Of a stretch of DNA of 49,328 nt, positions 23,874-32,909 are shown piece by piece. Position 1 is the stretch's first letter. Each line of letters starts with the position of its first letter. The notes below the pieces were generated by a model, which was given only the letters and a program-made list of their open reading frames with translations, did not search any database and had not been told where the DNA came from. The DNA is from Dorea sp. CAG:317 (GTDB lineage Bacteria; Bacillota; Clostridia; Lachnospirales; Lachnospiraceae), in the NCBI GenBank assembly GCA_000433535.1, contig FR892680.1, forward strand, positions 119,185 through 168,512. The letters are read 5' to 3'. Both the position numbers and the translations under genes were made by a program.

Positions 23874-25004
23874 TTACCTCCAATTTAACAATTTATATAT
23901 ATCTTGATCTGATAATTTTTCACAAGTATCAGATGAGAATATATTCTTCCAATATTCAAGAGCCTTTTCATTAAAAAAATAAGAATACAACATATTTTCA
24001 AGATTATAATTGTCCTCAAAACCATTATAATTCCATAGATTTTCATCTTCGTAATCTTGCAAATCTTGTTGTATGATTTGTATTGTAGAAATAACTTCAA
24101 AAAGATACATCCTCATTGATATCGCCTGTTGCTGAATATTTACTTCATCAATATTGCAATTACACTTTTGCCAAAAAGTCTTTAATGAAATCAATATAGA
24201 ATTATAATAATTCACGATACGAATTGTTTCTGAACATTTAGTAATAATCTCTTTTTCTGAATATTTCTTTTCCCAAACCTTTCTATATACCGAGATACAA
24301 TTATTAAATGAATATGTATCACATAACAGTTCTTCTTTCAAATCAGTATCTGACATTGCAGAATTAATCATTTCTAATAATTCTGATTTACTTTTCAAAT
24401 ATTTTTCTTTACAATATGATTCATCATAATTCTCATAAAGTCTATGTACTATATCTAGCATATCTTCTATATTCTTTAAATCAAATGCTTTTTGAACTTT
24501 ATCATTCTCATATTTAAAATGTGTTTGTTCATGAACGGCTACATACAACTTTGCTATTTCAACATATTCCGAAAATTCATCTAAACTCATGTCTATACAA
24601 AGCACTTTTCTCTCATGTATTCTGTAGTTATAATAATTTGCGAAATTTAAAGCAAGTTTTTTATCTTCAACAATTAATGCTAAATAATATGCAAATGGAA
24701 TCAATATTTTCGGCTGTACAGAACTCTCATCATACACAATTATCTTCTTTTGAATAGCATTTAAATCTGTGAAATACGCTAAATACAGACTGAACAATTC
24801 CCAATATGTTTGATCCCAAATCAAAGCCTTTTCTTCACTCGCTTTTATAATACGTGGAAAAACATAATTTGTAGAAATCATTTTTATAGTTAATCCATAA
24901 TTATTACAAACAGATTCTATCACCCTATCTATATGATCTGCTGTATATTCAGAACCATTATCACGTACAATACTATTTTCATATATAAAATCATCAATTG
25001 TCAT
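23874..25004 (-). CDS. Predicted zinc metallopeptidase (HEQTH), novel accessory protein
   Basis: A 376-residue soluble protein that I do not recognise as a named family. It contains a zincin motif, H158-E159-Q160-T161-H162, in a helix (AKLYVAVHEQTHFKYEND), and 63 residues later E225-x3-D229 (EELLCDTYSF), which fits the ExxxD third-ligand pattern of gluzincins such as M48-like enzymes. The rest is helical and Tyr/Asn-rich, with no signal peptide or membrane segment, so the protein would be cytoplasmic. The gene is very AT-rich compared with its neighbours and forms a unit with the small protein downstream (4-bp gap). It follows the sugar-transporter gene by 54 bp. Toxin, defence effector and regulatory protease are all possible; the context favours a two-gene conflict module (inference). 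Confidence 0.65.
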   Translation of the reverse strand: MTIDDFIYENSIVRDNGSEYTADHIDRVIESVCNNYGLTIKMISTNYVFPRIIKASEEKALIWDQTYWELFSLYLAYFTDLNAIQKKIIVYDESSVQPKILIPFAYYLALIVEDKKLALNFANYYNYRIHERKVLCIDMSLDEFSEYVEIAKLYVAVHEQTHFKYENDKVQKAFDLKNIEDMLDIVHRLYENYDESYCKEKYLKSKSELLEMINSAMSDTDLKEELLCDTYSFNNCISVYRKVWEKKYSEKEIITKCSETIRIVNYYNSILISLKTFWQKCNCNIDEVNIQQQAISMRMYLFEVISTIQIIQQDLQDYEDENLWNYNGFEDNYNLENMLYSYFFNEKALEYWKNIFSSDTCEKLSDQDIYKLLNWR

Positions 25005-25058
25005 TCATATCACCTTTTTCTAAACTCATCAATTATAAGGTCATCACAACTAATTGAA

Positions 25059-26503
25059 TCATTTTTTATTTGTGCTTTTTATTTCCGCTACCAGTTCTTC
25101 ATACTTACGTTCATCAATAATATATTTCCGTTTAATCAGTATATAAGCAGCTCCTATAGAAATTACCGGAACAGCTACAATTCCAAGACGCAATATAAAT
25201 CTTTGTCCGGCATCTGCTGTCTGAATAAATTTATCTGCCTGTACAATTACATTTTCCGAAGTAAGTTCTCCTGTACCAGCTTTTATTTCTAATCCGGATA
25301 TTTTCTGACTGATTGCATAAATATTGCTTATAATCAGTATTAACGCAACAACCGCCTGATCAACTGCACTTGCCAGCTTTGTTGCAAAAGATCTTACTGC
25401 TGAGATAATACTGTCATGTCGTTCATGAAACCGGACTTCATCATACTCTATGGTATTATTTAACATGACAATCATCGTCATATTAAATGCTCCTTGTGAA
25501 AAGAAGATCAGGAAACCGATGATATTCAGTAAAACAACACTCTTTGGTAAAATGTAGCCTACACTCATAAAAAGCATATACCCAATGACCGTAATGATGG
25601 TAGCTGCAGTTATAATCTGATTCCGTGTGAATTTTGAGGAAAGCCACGCAAAAGATGCCTCTGATATTAGCGTTCCTAATCCATACATAATCGTAAACCA
25701 AAATACAAGACTGCCGCCTACAGAATATCCAAATTCAAAATAAAAGAAATTCATTCCAATCATAATCAGAAGACCATTTCCGATTTGGAATAATAAACAT
25801 GCAATTCCAATCACTATCAGCTGATCATTCCTCAGAAATATATGAAACATATCTTTTAATGACAGTGTTCTCTTCTTTTCCGGTCGTTTTCTCTCTTTTA
25901 CTCCAAACACTGTAAGTAGCTGGAAACCAATAAAACAAAAAGCAATCACAATCGCAACCGTCCGATACGCCATAATCGCATTTCCTGCTACCATATCAGG
26001 GAGCAGACCTGCAACTGAAAACTGTCCGATACAGATAAAAATTCCCTGTACGGTTACCAGCCAGTTCCGTTCTCCCGGATCTGATGTAAGACTCGGCAGC
26101 ATTCCCCAATAGGCAATATCATTCATTGTGTAAGTCATTCCCCACAAAAGATATCCCACTCCAAAAATGCGACAAATCCCCATCCTTCCGGTCTTACTGT
26201 AAACAAACAGATAATTACCAGGCTGTTCAAAATTACTCCTATAAAAATCCAAGGTTTAAATTTTCCGGCTTTTAAATGCGAATTTTCAATAATAATTCCC
26301 ATCATTGGATCATTAATGGCATCCCACAGCAGACACACGACCATAATTGCTGATATTACTGCATATTGGGCAACTGTCAGTTTCATCGTATATTGAATAT
26401 ATGTAAGAAGAAACATAGAGACGAGTGCATACGCCATATCTCTTCCGGTTGCTCCTATACAATAACTCCATTTTGTGCGTTTATCTAATTTATTGTTTTC
26501 CAT
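25059..26503 (-). pseudogene. GPH-family sugar:cation symporter, one-base frameshift
   Basis: Two overlapping frames encode the two parts of one MFS_2/GPH transporter (melibiose/glucuronide-carrier type). The N-terminal part, from ATG 26503 (MENNKLDKRTKWSYCIGATG), has the family motif DAINDPMMGIIIENS and stops at 26135. The remainder continues in another frame through GVGYLLWGMTYTMNDIAYWGMLPSLT to 25059. Adding one T to the five-T run (26163-26167, AAAAA on the plus strand) restores a continuous protein of about 480 residues with twelve membrane segments. It lies six bases after the GH3 stop, as the third gene of the cluster. It is either a recent mutation, a slippage-controlled gene or a sequencing error. 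As read, no full-length transporter is made. Confidence 0.88.
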
Positions 26504-26521
26504 ATACGACTCCACCTCTCT

Positions 26522-28939
26522 CTATTTCTTCAACAGTCTTTTAAAAGCCTGCAAATATTTCTTATTTGCATTGTAAACTAACATATCGATTAACTTCGGA
26601 GTTGCAATTCCACCACTGGTTGCAATCAGACCTTCCAGATTTCCTTCTTCCACTCCCATTTTTACCATTTTAAAGGCCGGGTCCTGCTCTGATTTTCCCC
26701 GAAGCATAATCTTAAGTCCGATATGTACGACTCCACGAACAAATTTTCCAAACATGGAGACATTTACCACATCCTGATAGGAATCGTAAACCGTATACTC
26801 TCCACGCTTTTTTTCTTTGTCATGTTTTGGTTCACCGCCTAATAGCTGATAAAATTGTTCTGCACTGATTTCCATTCCATGTGGCTGCTCTCTAAAATAA
26901 TCTGGAAACAGTTCTCTTTCATTTCTAAAATAACTATTTCCTACTACTTCCATATTTGCCTTTAATTGCAAATCATGTACCGATGCTCCGATACAGATCT
27001 GATATTTGCCGCTTAACATGGAAAAGGCTTTTTTCTCTACATCATAGACGGAAAAACTTCTTTCATCCAGCTCTAATATAACTTCTTTTTCTTCTCCTGG
27101 ATGCAGATATATTTTTTGAAATCCCTTTAATTCTATATGGCTTCTGATAACATCTGATTCGTTCGGGCAGACATATAACTGTGCTATTTCTGCTCCACTT
27201 ACCTTTCCGATATTTTTAATTTTAAAACCGATTTGTATCTTTCCACCACTATATACTTCTGGTGCACTCAATTCCGAATAGGAAAAAGACGTATAGGAAA
27301 GTCCATAACCAAACGGATATTTTATCGGAACATGAAATGTCTCATAGTAACGATAACCCACAAAAATACTTTCCCTGTATTCTACATCATCATTCGGAGG
27401 TGCAAAATATCTCCATGCCGGAGTATCTTTTTCTGAAAATGGAATTGTCTCTGCCAATTTGCCGGATGGATTCACTTCTCCACTGATTAAGTCAGCAACA
27501 GATTCCCCTACAGCCTGTCCTCCGAGGTACATGTGAAGAATTGCTCCTACATTCTTTTCAAAGCTAAAATCCATAGGCGCACCCCCGAAACTAATTGCTG
27601 CAATATGATCTTTTCCGACAGTTTCTGCAATTTCAGCCAACAGTTCTTCTTGATTTTGAGGGATTTTAAGATTTTTCCTGTCGTATCCTTCTCCTTCGTA
27701 AGATTCTGTAAGACCGATAAAATATAGAATCACACAATCTTTTTTTCTATATTCCTGTTTCAGTTTTTCTATCGTATCCTGTAGTTGCTTTTCTCCTAAT
27801 TCCTCCGTTTCATTCTGATATCCCTGTATATAAGTTACCTGATATCCTTTTTCACGTATTGCTTCAATCGCATTTGTCATCTTCGTCGGCTGGATATGAC
27901 TGCTCCCACCTCCCTGAAACCGCATCTGCCTGGCAAGCTCTCCAATAATGATTACCTTCTTCTCTTTTCCAATTGGCAAAACACTATTATTTTTCAAAAG
28001 TACTGCACTTTCATTTTCCAGTTTACGTGCCACCTGATTCTGTTCTTCCATATCTACCTCATAATTTTCTTCTATATTTTTATGAAGTGATACAAAATTC
28101 TGCAGAACATTCTTAGTCCAGTTATCCAGTTCCTGATCCGTAATCCGGCCATCCTTATACGCTTCTTTTAACACATCTGTGTGGAAGCCTTTCGGATCTG
28201 GCATTTCCAGTGTCAGACCATTTTTCATACAGCTTACAATATCATTTGCTGCTCCCCAATCCGACACCACACCACCTTGATATTTCCATTCTTTTCTCAG
28301 AACATCTGTCAGTAAGTATTTATTTCTTGCTCCAAATTCGCCATTAATCCTGTTGTATGAAGCCATTACAGAAGTCGGTTTTGCTTTTTTCACAACTTCT
28401 TCAAAAGCCGACAGATATATTTCCCTAAGAGTTCTTTCATCAATCTGACTATTGGATGTCATTCGTCTTGTTTCCTGTGAATTAACAGCATAATGCTTTA
28501 AACTCGTACCTATTCCAAGGCTCTGTACACCTTCGATATATCCCGTTGCCAGCTTTCCTGTCAAATACGGATCTTCACTGAAATATTCAAAATTTCTTCC
28601 GCATAAAGGAGAACGCTTGATATTGATTCCGCAGCCTAGCACAATGGATATCTGCTCTTTTTTTGCTTCTTTCGCAATCGCTTCACCCATCTTTTTAACA
28701 ATAGCAGGATTCCAACTGCAGGCTATTGCACTTGCAGTTGGAAAACAGGTTGCTGGCTTACTGGTTTCAATATCCCCAACCTTTTCCTGTTCCAGTTTTC
28801 GAATCCCATGTGATCCGTCTGTCATCATAATAGAGGGGATTTTCCCATTACAGTCATAAGTATGCCAGTCACCAACACCGCCTAAAAGCCGGATTTTTTC
28901 ATCTATTGTTAACTGTTCGCATATTTTATCAATGTTCAT
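26522..28939 (-). CDS. Glycoside hydrolase family 3 (beta-glucosidase-like)
   Basis: An 805-residue cytoplasmic GH3 enzyme with no signal peptide. The N-terminal TIM-barrel domain includes IPSIMMTDGSHGIRK and LKHYAVNSQETRRM, and the catalytic nucleophile Asp in GGVVSDWGA (about 225). The alpha/beta sandwich domain (about 310-540) contains GGGSSHIQP and VADLISGEVNPSGKL. A fibronectin-III-like domain follows (about 560-640, AQLYVCPNES, LKGFQKIYLHPGE). The last 110 residues are an extra basic helical extension (LVYNANKKYLQAFKRLLKK) seen in gut Firmicute GH3 enzymes. It probably cleaves a beta-linked glycoside brought in by the adjacent GPH symporter. The substrate cannot be read from sequence. 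Confidence 0.93.
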   Translation of the reverse strand: MNIDKICEQLTIDEKIRLLGGVGDWHTYDCNGKIPSIMMTDGSHGIRKLEQEKVGDIETSKPATCFPTASAIACSWNPAIVKKMGEAIAKEAKKEQISIVLGCGINIKRSPLCGRNFEYFSEDPYLTGKLATGYIEGVQSLGIGTSLKHYAVNSQETRRMTSNSQIDERTLREIYLSAFEEVVKKAKPTSVMASYNRINGEFGARNKYLLTDVLRKEWKYQGGVVSDWGAANDIVSCMKNGLTLEMPDPKGFHTDVLKEAYKDGRITDQELDNWTKNVLQNFVSLHKNIEENYEVDMEEQNQVARKLENESAVLLKNNSVLPIGKEKKVIIIGELARQMRFQGGGSSHIQPTKMTNAIEAIREKGYQVTYIQGYQNETEELGEKQLQDTIEKLKQEYRKKDCVILYFIGLTESYEGEGYDRKNLKIPQNQEELLAEIAETVGKDHIAAISFGGAPMDFSFEKNVGAILHMYLGGQAVGESVADLISGEVNPSGKLAETIPFSEKDTPAWRYFAPPNDDVEYRESIFVGYRYYETFHVPIKYPFGYGLSYTSFSYSELSAPEVYSGGKIQIGFKIKNIGKVSGAEIAQLYVCPNESDVIRSHIELKGFQKIYLHPGEEKEVILELDERSFSVYDVEKKAFSMLSGKYQICIGASVHDLQLKANMEVVGNSYFRNERELFPDYFREQPHGMEISAEQFYQLLGGEPKHDKEKKRGEYTVYDSYQDVVNVSMFGKFVRGVVHIGLKIMLRGKSEQDPAFKMVKMGVEEGNLEGLIATSGGIATPKLIDMLVYNANKKYLQAFKRLLKK

Positions 28940-28967
28940 GGCTTATCCCCTCTTTCAAAGTCCATAT

Positions 28968-31292
28968 CTAATGCCAATATTCTGTCGAAGTTGTTATCCA
29001 TTGTGATTCATCTCTGCTTGGATATGTATCTGAGTATTTTTCTGCACGTTCTATCATTCTGATATACGCTTCAGCCGAATTAAATGTTGCATTAATATCC
29101 ACAATATTGCTATTGGTTGACATCTTTTTCCAGAAATCTGGTACTAAACCATAATGTGCAACACCACGATCACCGTTAACATCAAATGTGACATTTCCTG
29201 TAGTTTGTTTATTAACCTTTGCTGTTACTCCATCCGCATAAATTCCCGGATATAAATCTGTAAAAGTGTCATAATCAACTGTATCGAAACTTTCTTGTAC
29301 TTTATCAAAGTTCGGTAACATGCATGCACCATTAACATCGCTTCCATACGGTATTCCAAGAATCATGTCATCTGACTCATCATCGTTCATGTTATACCAT
29401 GTAGTCGGCACTTCGTATGGTCCGTCATATTTAAAGTAATTTTGATTATCTAATATTCCTGTAGTCGGTGTTTCTGAATTATTACTCAGTTCTATCATAT
29501 ATTCCAGATAATCCGTTGCACATCTCTGATGTCCTGTTGTTGTTTCCCACATCATAGGTGATATAATTCCACCAAGCTGATATATTTTTATCATACGTGG
29601 AATATCCAATTGTTCCCATGCCTCATCTTCTGGATTAAACATATCCAAAATTCTTGTATGAGAACATATAATTCCCGGATATTTTTCTTCCCATAAGATA
29701 TCCAAGGTATCATTTAAGGACTTGTCACTCATGTGATCAAGTTCTATAATCATGTGTCTGTTTATCATCTGATGAATCATCCATTTTCCAGTCTCTGTAA
29801 GTCCCTCAACATTGGCATGTCCCTGTGCATCTTCTGGAAGATCTGCTTTCGGCTGTTTGTAGAATACTCTTGGATTGGTGCTTACCTCTGGTTGATAAAA
29901 ATCTGATGTTTTCAGGTAATTCATAATACTGAATATTTCCCCCTGATATAACTGACATCCACCGAAACCGTTATTCAATGCATGTATCATATAAAAACTT
30001 CTTATTCCCAGATCATACACTTCATCCAATTGCTTTTCTATATTTTCCAGACCTGTGTTCATTTCTTCTTCTGTGATTTCTCCAGCATTATATTTTCCAG
30101 CAAAATCCGTATCTGCACCAAAAATTGTGTCTACTTCAATTCCTAAGAATACAGCCATTTTGCCCTGACTGATCACATCTCTTGCCTGTTCGGATGATGT
30201 TACAATTCTAAACCATCCTTCATTCGGTCCACCACACTGTGCATCTATATAATCCTGCATTTTATATACATACTCTATTTCCTGTCGGATTGCGTCCATA
30301 TCATTTGTTACGCCATTTTTATAAGGCGGAAGTGCATTGGTAACTTTTCCTAATATTTCATTATTTACGCACTGATGTACCAGCACTCTTTGCCCCGCCA
30401 GATAGGAACGCTCCAGCCATTTATAGTATGTCTGTTCGTGGTTTGTAGAATAACTTGTAGGCCAGTAACTAAAATTTGGATATCCCGATGTATTATGTGT
30501 CGTTGCACCATCTACTGCTTTTCCCCAAATATCATACGCTCCATTTACTCCATGCAGATCCGTACAATCATTGAGTGCATCTGCAATTCCCAGGGGACTA
30601 AATGCATCTCCATTAAATACAACTTCTCCTGATCCTTTGTTATGACACAAATGTGCATGAGTATCTGCTGTTCCGATAATGTTTTCACCACTTGACGGTC
30701 TCGCCATCACGTTCGATGTCGTTATTGGATTCCCATCCCCGTCATAAAAATCAATATTTATATCTGCTTCCGGAAACGGATTATTTCCTTCTGTAAGTTC
30801 CAGTTCAAACCGGCATGTATCATCCACATTGTCTTTCCAAACCAGTGAAGTTCCCTTAATTCCAACATATTTCTTTTTAACATAAGAATAAAAAGAAAAG
30901 GAATTATCTTCATACTGCTCTACTTTAAATCGCGTCTTATCTGACAATGTCGTATTTCGGACAATTGCATTAAAAATGTTATATGTGAGATACTTGCTAT
31001 CCTGATCAAAAAGAATATATTCTCCCAAGTCAGATGCTTTAAAGTAGAATGTCATTCCACTATCGGCTGTATCTGCCTGAGCTTCATATCCTGCTTTATT
31101 TCCAAGCAAGTATTTCCCATTACTGATAGACTTGATTTTAAAATAATGATTGGCCAGTGAATAAATACTTTGTTCCGAAGAACTTTCTGTCTCTGCTGTT
31201 GCTGCATAACAATTACTTGGATATGCAAAACCACCAACAGAAGTTCCAACTAACAGCATTGCCAGTAAAAAAATTACTTCTTTTCGTTTCAT
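28968..31292 (-). CDS. Secreted M19 (renal dipeptidase)-like amidohydrolase with N-terminal trefoil-like domain
   Basis: A 774-residue protein with a Sec signal peptide (MKRKEVIFLLAMLLVGTSVGG, cleavage near residue 31). Residues 45-165 resemble a beta-trefoil/fascin-like ligand-binding domain (YFKIKSISNGKYLLGNK). From about residue 200 there is an amidohydrolase-type barrel with metal-site motif TADTHAHL (about 209), YDLGIRSFYMIHALNNGF (about 425), HMIIELDHMSD (about 518) and IICSHTR (about 541), an order that matches peptidase family M19. M19 enzymes are binuclear zinc dipeptidases, some acting on unusual amides. It is the first gene of a cluster with GH3 and a sugar symporter, which hints at an amide- or aminoacyl-linked glycoconjugate as substrate (inference). 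Confidence 0.8.
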   Translation of the reverse strand: MKRKEVIFLLAMLLVGTSVGGFAYPSNCYAATAETESSSEQSIYSLANHYFKIKSISNGKYLLGNKAGYEAQADTADSGMTFYFKASDLGEYILFDQDSKYLTYNIFNAIVRNTTLSDKTRFKVEQYEDNSFSFYSYVKKKYVGIKGTSLVWKDNVDDTCRFELELTEGNNPFPEADINIDFYDGDGNPITTSNVMARPSSGENIIGTADTHAHLCHNKGSGEVVFNGDAFSPLGIADALNDCTDLHGVNGAYDIWGKAVDGATTHNTSGYPNFSYWPTSYSTNHEQTYYKWLERSYLAGQRVLVHQCVNNEILGKVTNALPPYKNGVTNDMDAIRQEIEYVYKMQDYIDAQCGGPNEGWFRIVTSSEQARDVISQGKMAVFLGIEVDTIFGADTDFAGKYNAGEITEEEMNTGLENIEKQLDEVYDLGIRSFYMIHALNNGFGGCQLYQGEIFSIMNYLKTSDFYQPEVSTNPRVFYKQPKADLPEDAQGHANVEGLTETGKWMIHQMINRHMIIELDHMSDKSLNDTLDILWEEKYPGIICSHTRILDMFNPEDEAWEQLDIPRMIKIYQLGGIISPMMWETTTGHQRCATDYLEYMIELSNNSETPTTGILDNQNYFKYDGPYEVPTTWYNMNDDESDDMILGIPYGSDVNGACMLPNFDKVQESFDTVDYDTFTDLYPGIYADGVTAKVNKQTTGNVTFDVNGDRGVAHYGLVPDFWKKMSTNSNIVDINATFNSAEAYIRMIERAEKYSDTYPSRDESQWITTSTEYWH

Positions 31293-31350
31293 AGCATCTA
31301 TCTCCTCTCTCTTAATCTCTTAATTGCATTTTATCTATTTCCGGCATATA

Positions 31351-31380
31351 ATTATATTGATTTATCGTGTTTTATGTCAA
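31351..31380 (-). promoter_or_regulatory. Promoter of the hydrolase-GH3-symporter cluster
   Basis: On the minus strand, TTGACA (31375-31380) and TATAAT (31351-31356) are separated by 18 bp, about 50 bp upstream of the signal-peptide protein. The spacer is occupied by one of two AraC-type direct repeats. Confidence 0.75.
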
Positions 31381-31393
31381 TTTATCGTGTTTT
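31360..31393. promoter_or_regulatory. Tandem operator: two 14-bp direct repeats with 20-bp period
   Basis: ATTTATCGTGTTTT occurs exactly at 31360-31373 and 31380-31393. The 20-bp period puts both on the same face of the helix, the usual arrangement for AraC-family half-sites. They overlap the promoter of the divergent cluster and lie just before the ribosome binding site of the AraC-type gene. Confidence 0.7.
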
Positions 31394-31411
31394 TGACAGG
31401 AGGAATTACCT

Positions 31412-32169
31412 ATGTATAAAATGAAGTCAGACATCAATTTTTCACTCACACATGAAATGTTGGAAAATGCAGAAAATGAACGGATACATACATCTTATGC
31501 ACAGGAAAAAGCAATTCTCGAATGTGTTTCAAACGGAGATATTCACGCATTGGAGAATACCTATTATTCACTCCCAACAACTGTTTACGGAAAGATGACC
31601 TCTTCCAATTCCAAATTAAAATTACTTTTTTATGCAAGTATTGCTAATACAACTTTAGTTACCAGATATGCCATCGAAGGAGGACTTAATGAGGAAACTG
31701 CTTTTTCCTTAAGTGATGTATATATACGAAAAATGGAACAATGTACCGATGTTGACGCTTTAATGAAATTAAATGAACAGATGGCTATTGAATTTACGCT
31801 TCGTGTTGCTGAAGCAAAAAAGACGCCAAAAACTACTATTCACCAGCTATTTCTCGCGTCATTGATTATATCTATCATAGTAAAAATAAAACTTTAACCT
31901 TAAATCAACTGGCATCTTTAGTTAATTTAACACCTAAATATCTGTCTGCCCTGTTCCATAAAGAAACCGGACAGACGCTTACTGTTTTTATCCATAAAGT
32001 TCTTATTGAAAAGGCACAGAATTTACTGGCACATTCCGACTATAGTCTGGGTGAAATCAGTACTTACTTGAATTTTTCATCTCAAAGTTATTTTATTTCT
32101 ATTTTTAAGAGATACACTGGTATAACTCCCGGACAATATCGTAAAATGCATCGCCAGATTAGTTGGTAA
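31412..32169 (+). pseudogene. AraC-family transcriptional regulator, one-base frameshift
   Basis: The first frame (31412-31897) encodes a sensor-type domain beginning MYKMKSDINFSLTHEMLENA. The DNA-binding region lies in another frame up to TAA 32167-32169: SPAISRVIDYIYHSKNKTLTL, then NLTPKYLSALFHKETGQT and the AraC signature YSLGEISTYLNFSSQSYFIS plus FKRYTGITPGQYRK. One extra A in the five-A run at 31828-31832 would join them, giving about 252 residues. A strong AGGAGG precedes the start. It is divergent from the hydrolase cluster and is its natural regulator. The lesion is of the same type as in the symporter gene. As read, the truncated product lacks the DNA-binding domain. Confidence 0.88.
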
Positions 32170-32237
32170 AATAGAAAATAAAATAAGAATATCGATGATT
32201 AAACGTTACTATCGCCAGAACTTTTCTCGTCTTGAAG

Positions 32238-32277
32238 ATAAAAGAAAGCTACCAGTTTTTTCCCTCTGATAGCTTTC
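32238..32277 (-). terminator. Terminator of the RHS operon, copy 2 of a repeated terminator
   Basis: On the minus strand, GAAAGCTATCAG and CTGGTAGCTTTC form a near-perfect 12-bp stem, followed by UUUUAUCUUC. Apart from a few bases it is the same as the element at 23478-23515. Confidence 0.85.
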
Positions 32278-32286
32278 CATTCATTC

Positions 32287-32907
32287 TTATTCTGTTGGGA
32301 ACATCGCTGCTTCCAGCTTATTCATCTCTGTATCCGAAAGACCATATTTTCCTGAATTATCTTTTTCCACTGATACTTTTACAGTAACAGTTTTCCCATA
32401 ACTGTTCTTTTCAAGACTCTTCTGGACACTTTCTGTTAATACAGATGCAAAGACTTCCGGATCATTTCCATCTAATCCCTGCTTTATTTTTTCATTGCTT
32501 ACCTCTGTAGAGCTTTGTTGCAATGTCTGAAATACATTGGATGGTTCAACTTGTACACTTACTGTATAGACTCCATCCTCTTCTTTCACATCCTGTATTT
32601 TGTATTTTGCCAGTTTCTTTACTTCTGCCAGTTTTTTCGCATAATCAGCAATTCCTTTGTTCGTAATGTTATCGGAATCATCAAATTGCTGTTGGATACT
32701 CTCATTAAAATCCTCTTCGATTTCTTTCTTGGCATCTTTTTCCGAGATTTCTAACAGATTTGCATAATCTTTATAATCTCCATGATAGTATGCATCAAGA
32801 GAACTTTGGACGTAGGATTTGGCATCAAAGTCTGGTTGTTTGGAGCACGCTGATAGCACCAACAGGTTTCCAACTGCAAGTATTATTATTTTTTTATATC
32901 TTTTCAT
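32287..32907 (-). CDS. Predicted lipoprotein of unknown function, RHS-operon tail
   Basis: A 206-residue protein with a lipoprotein signal peptide (MKRYKKIIILAVGNLLVLSAC, lipobox LSAC). The mature part is acidic, rich in Asp/Lys/Ser, probably alpha/beta, and contains YHGDYKDYANLLEISEKDAKK and VTVKVSVEKDNSGKYGLS. It resembles small Firmicute lipoproteins of DUF5105-like type, but I cannot assign a family. I chose ATG 32907 because it lies two bases past the stop of the preceding gene and puts the signal peptide at the N-terminus. As the last gene of the RHS operon it could be an accessory or immunity lipoprotein. Confidence 0.75.
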   Translation of the reverse strand: MKRYKKIIILAVGNLLVLSACSKQPDFDAKSYVQSSLDAYYHGDYKDYANLLEISEKDAKKEIEEDFNESIQQQFDDSDNITNKGIADYAKKLAEVKKLAKYKIQDVKEEDGVYTVSVQVEPSNVFQTLQQSSTEVSNEKIKQGLDGNDPEVFASVLTESVQKSLEKNSYGKTVTVKVSVEKDNSGKYGLSDTEMNKLEAAMFPTE

Positions 32908-32909
32908 TT

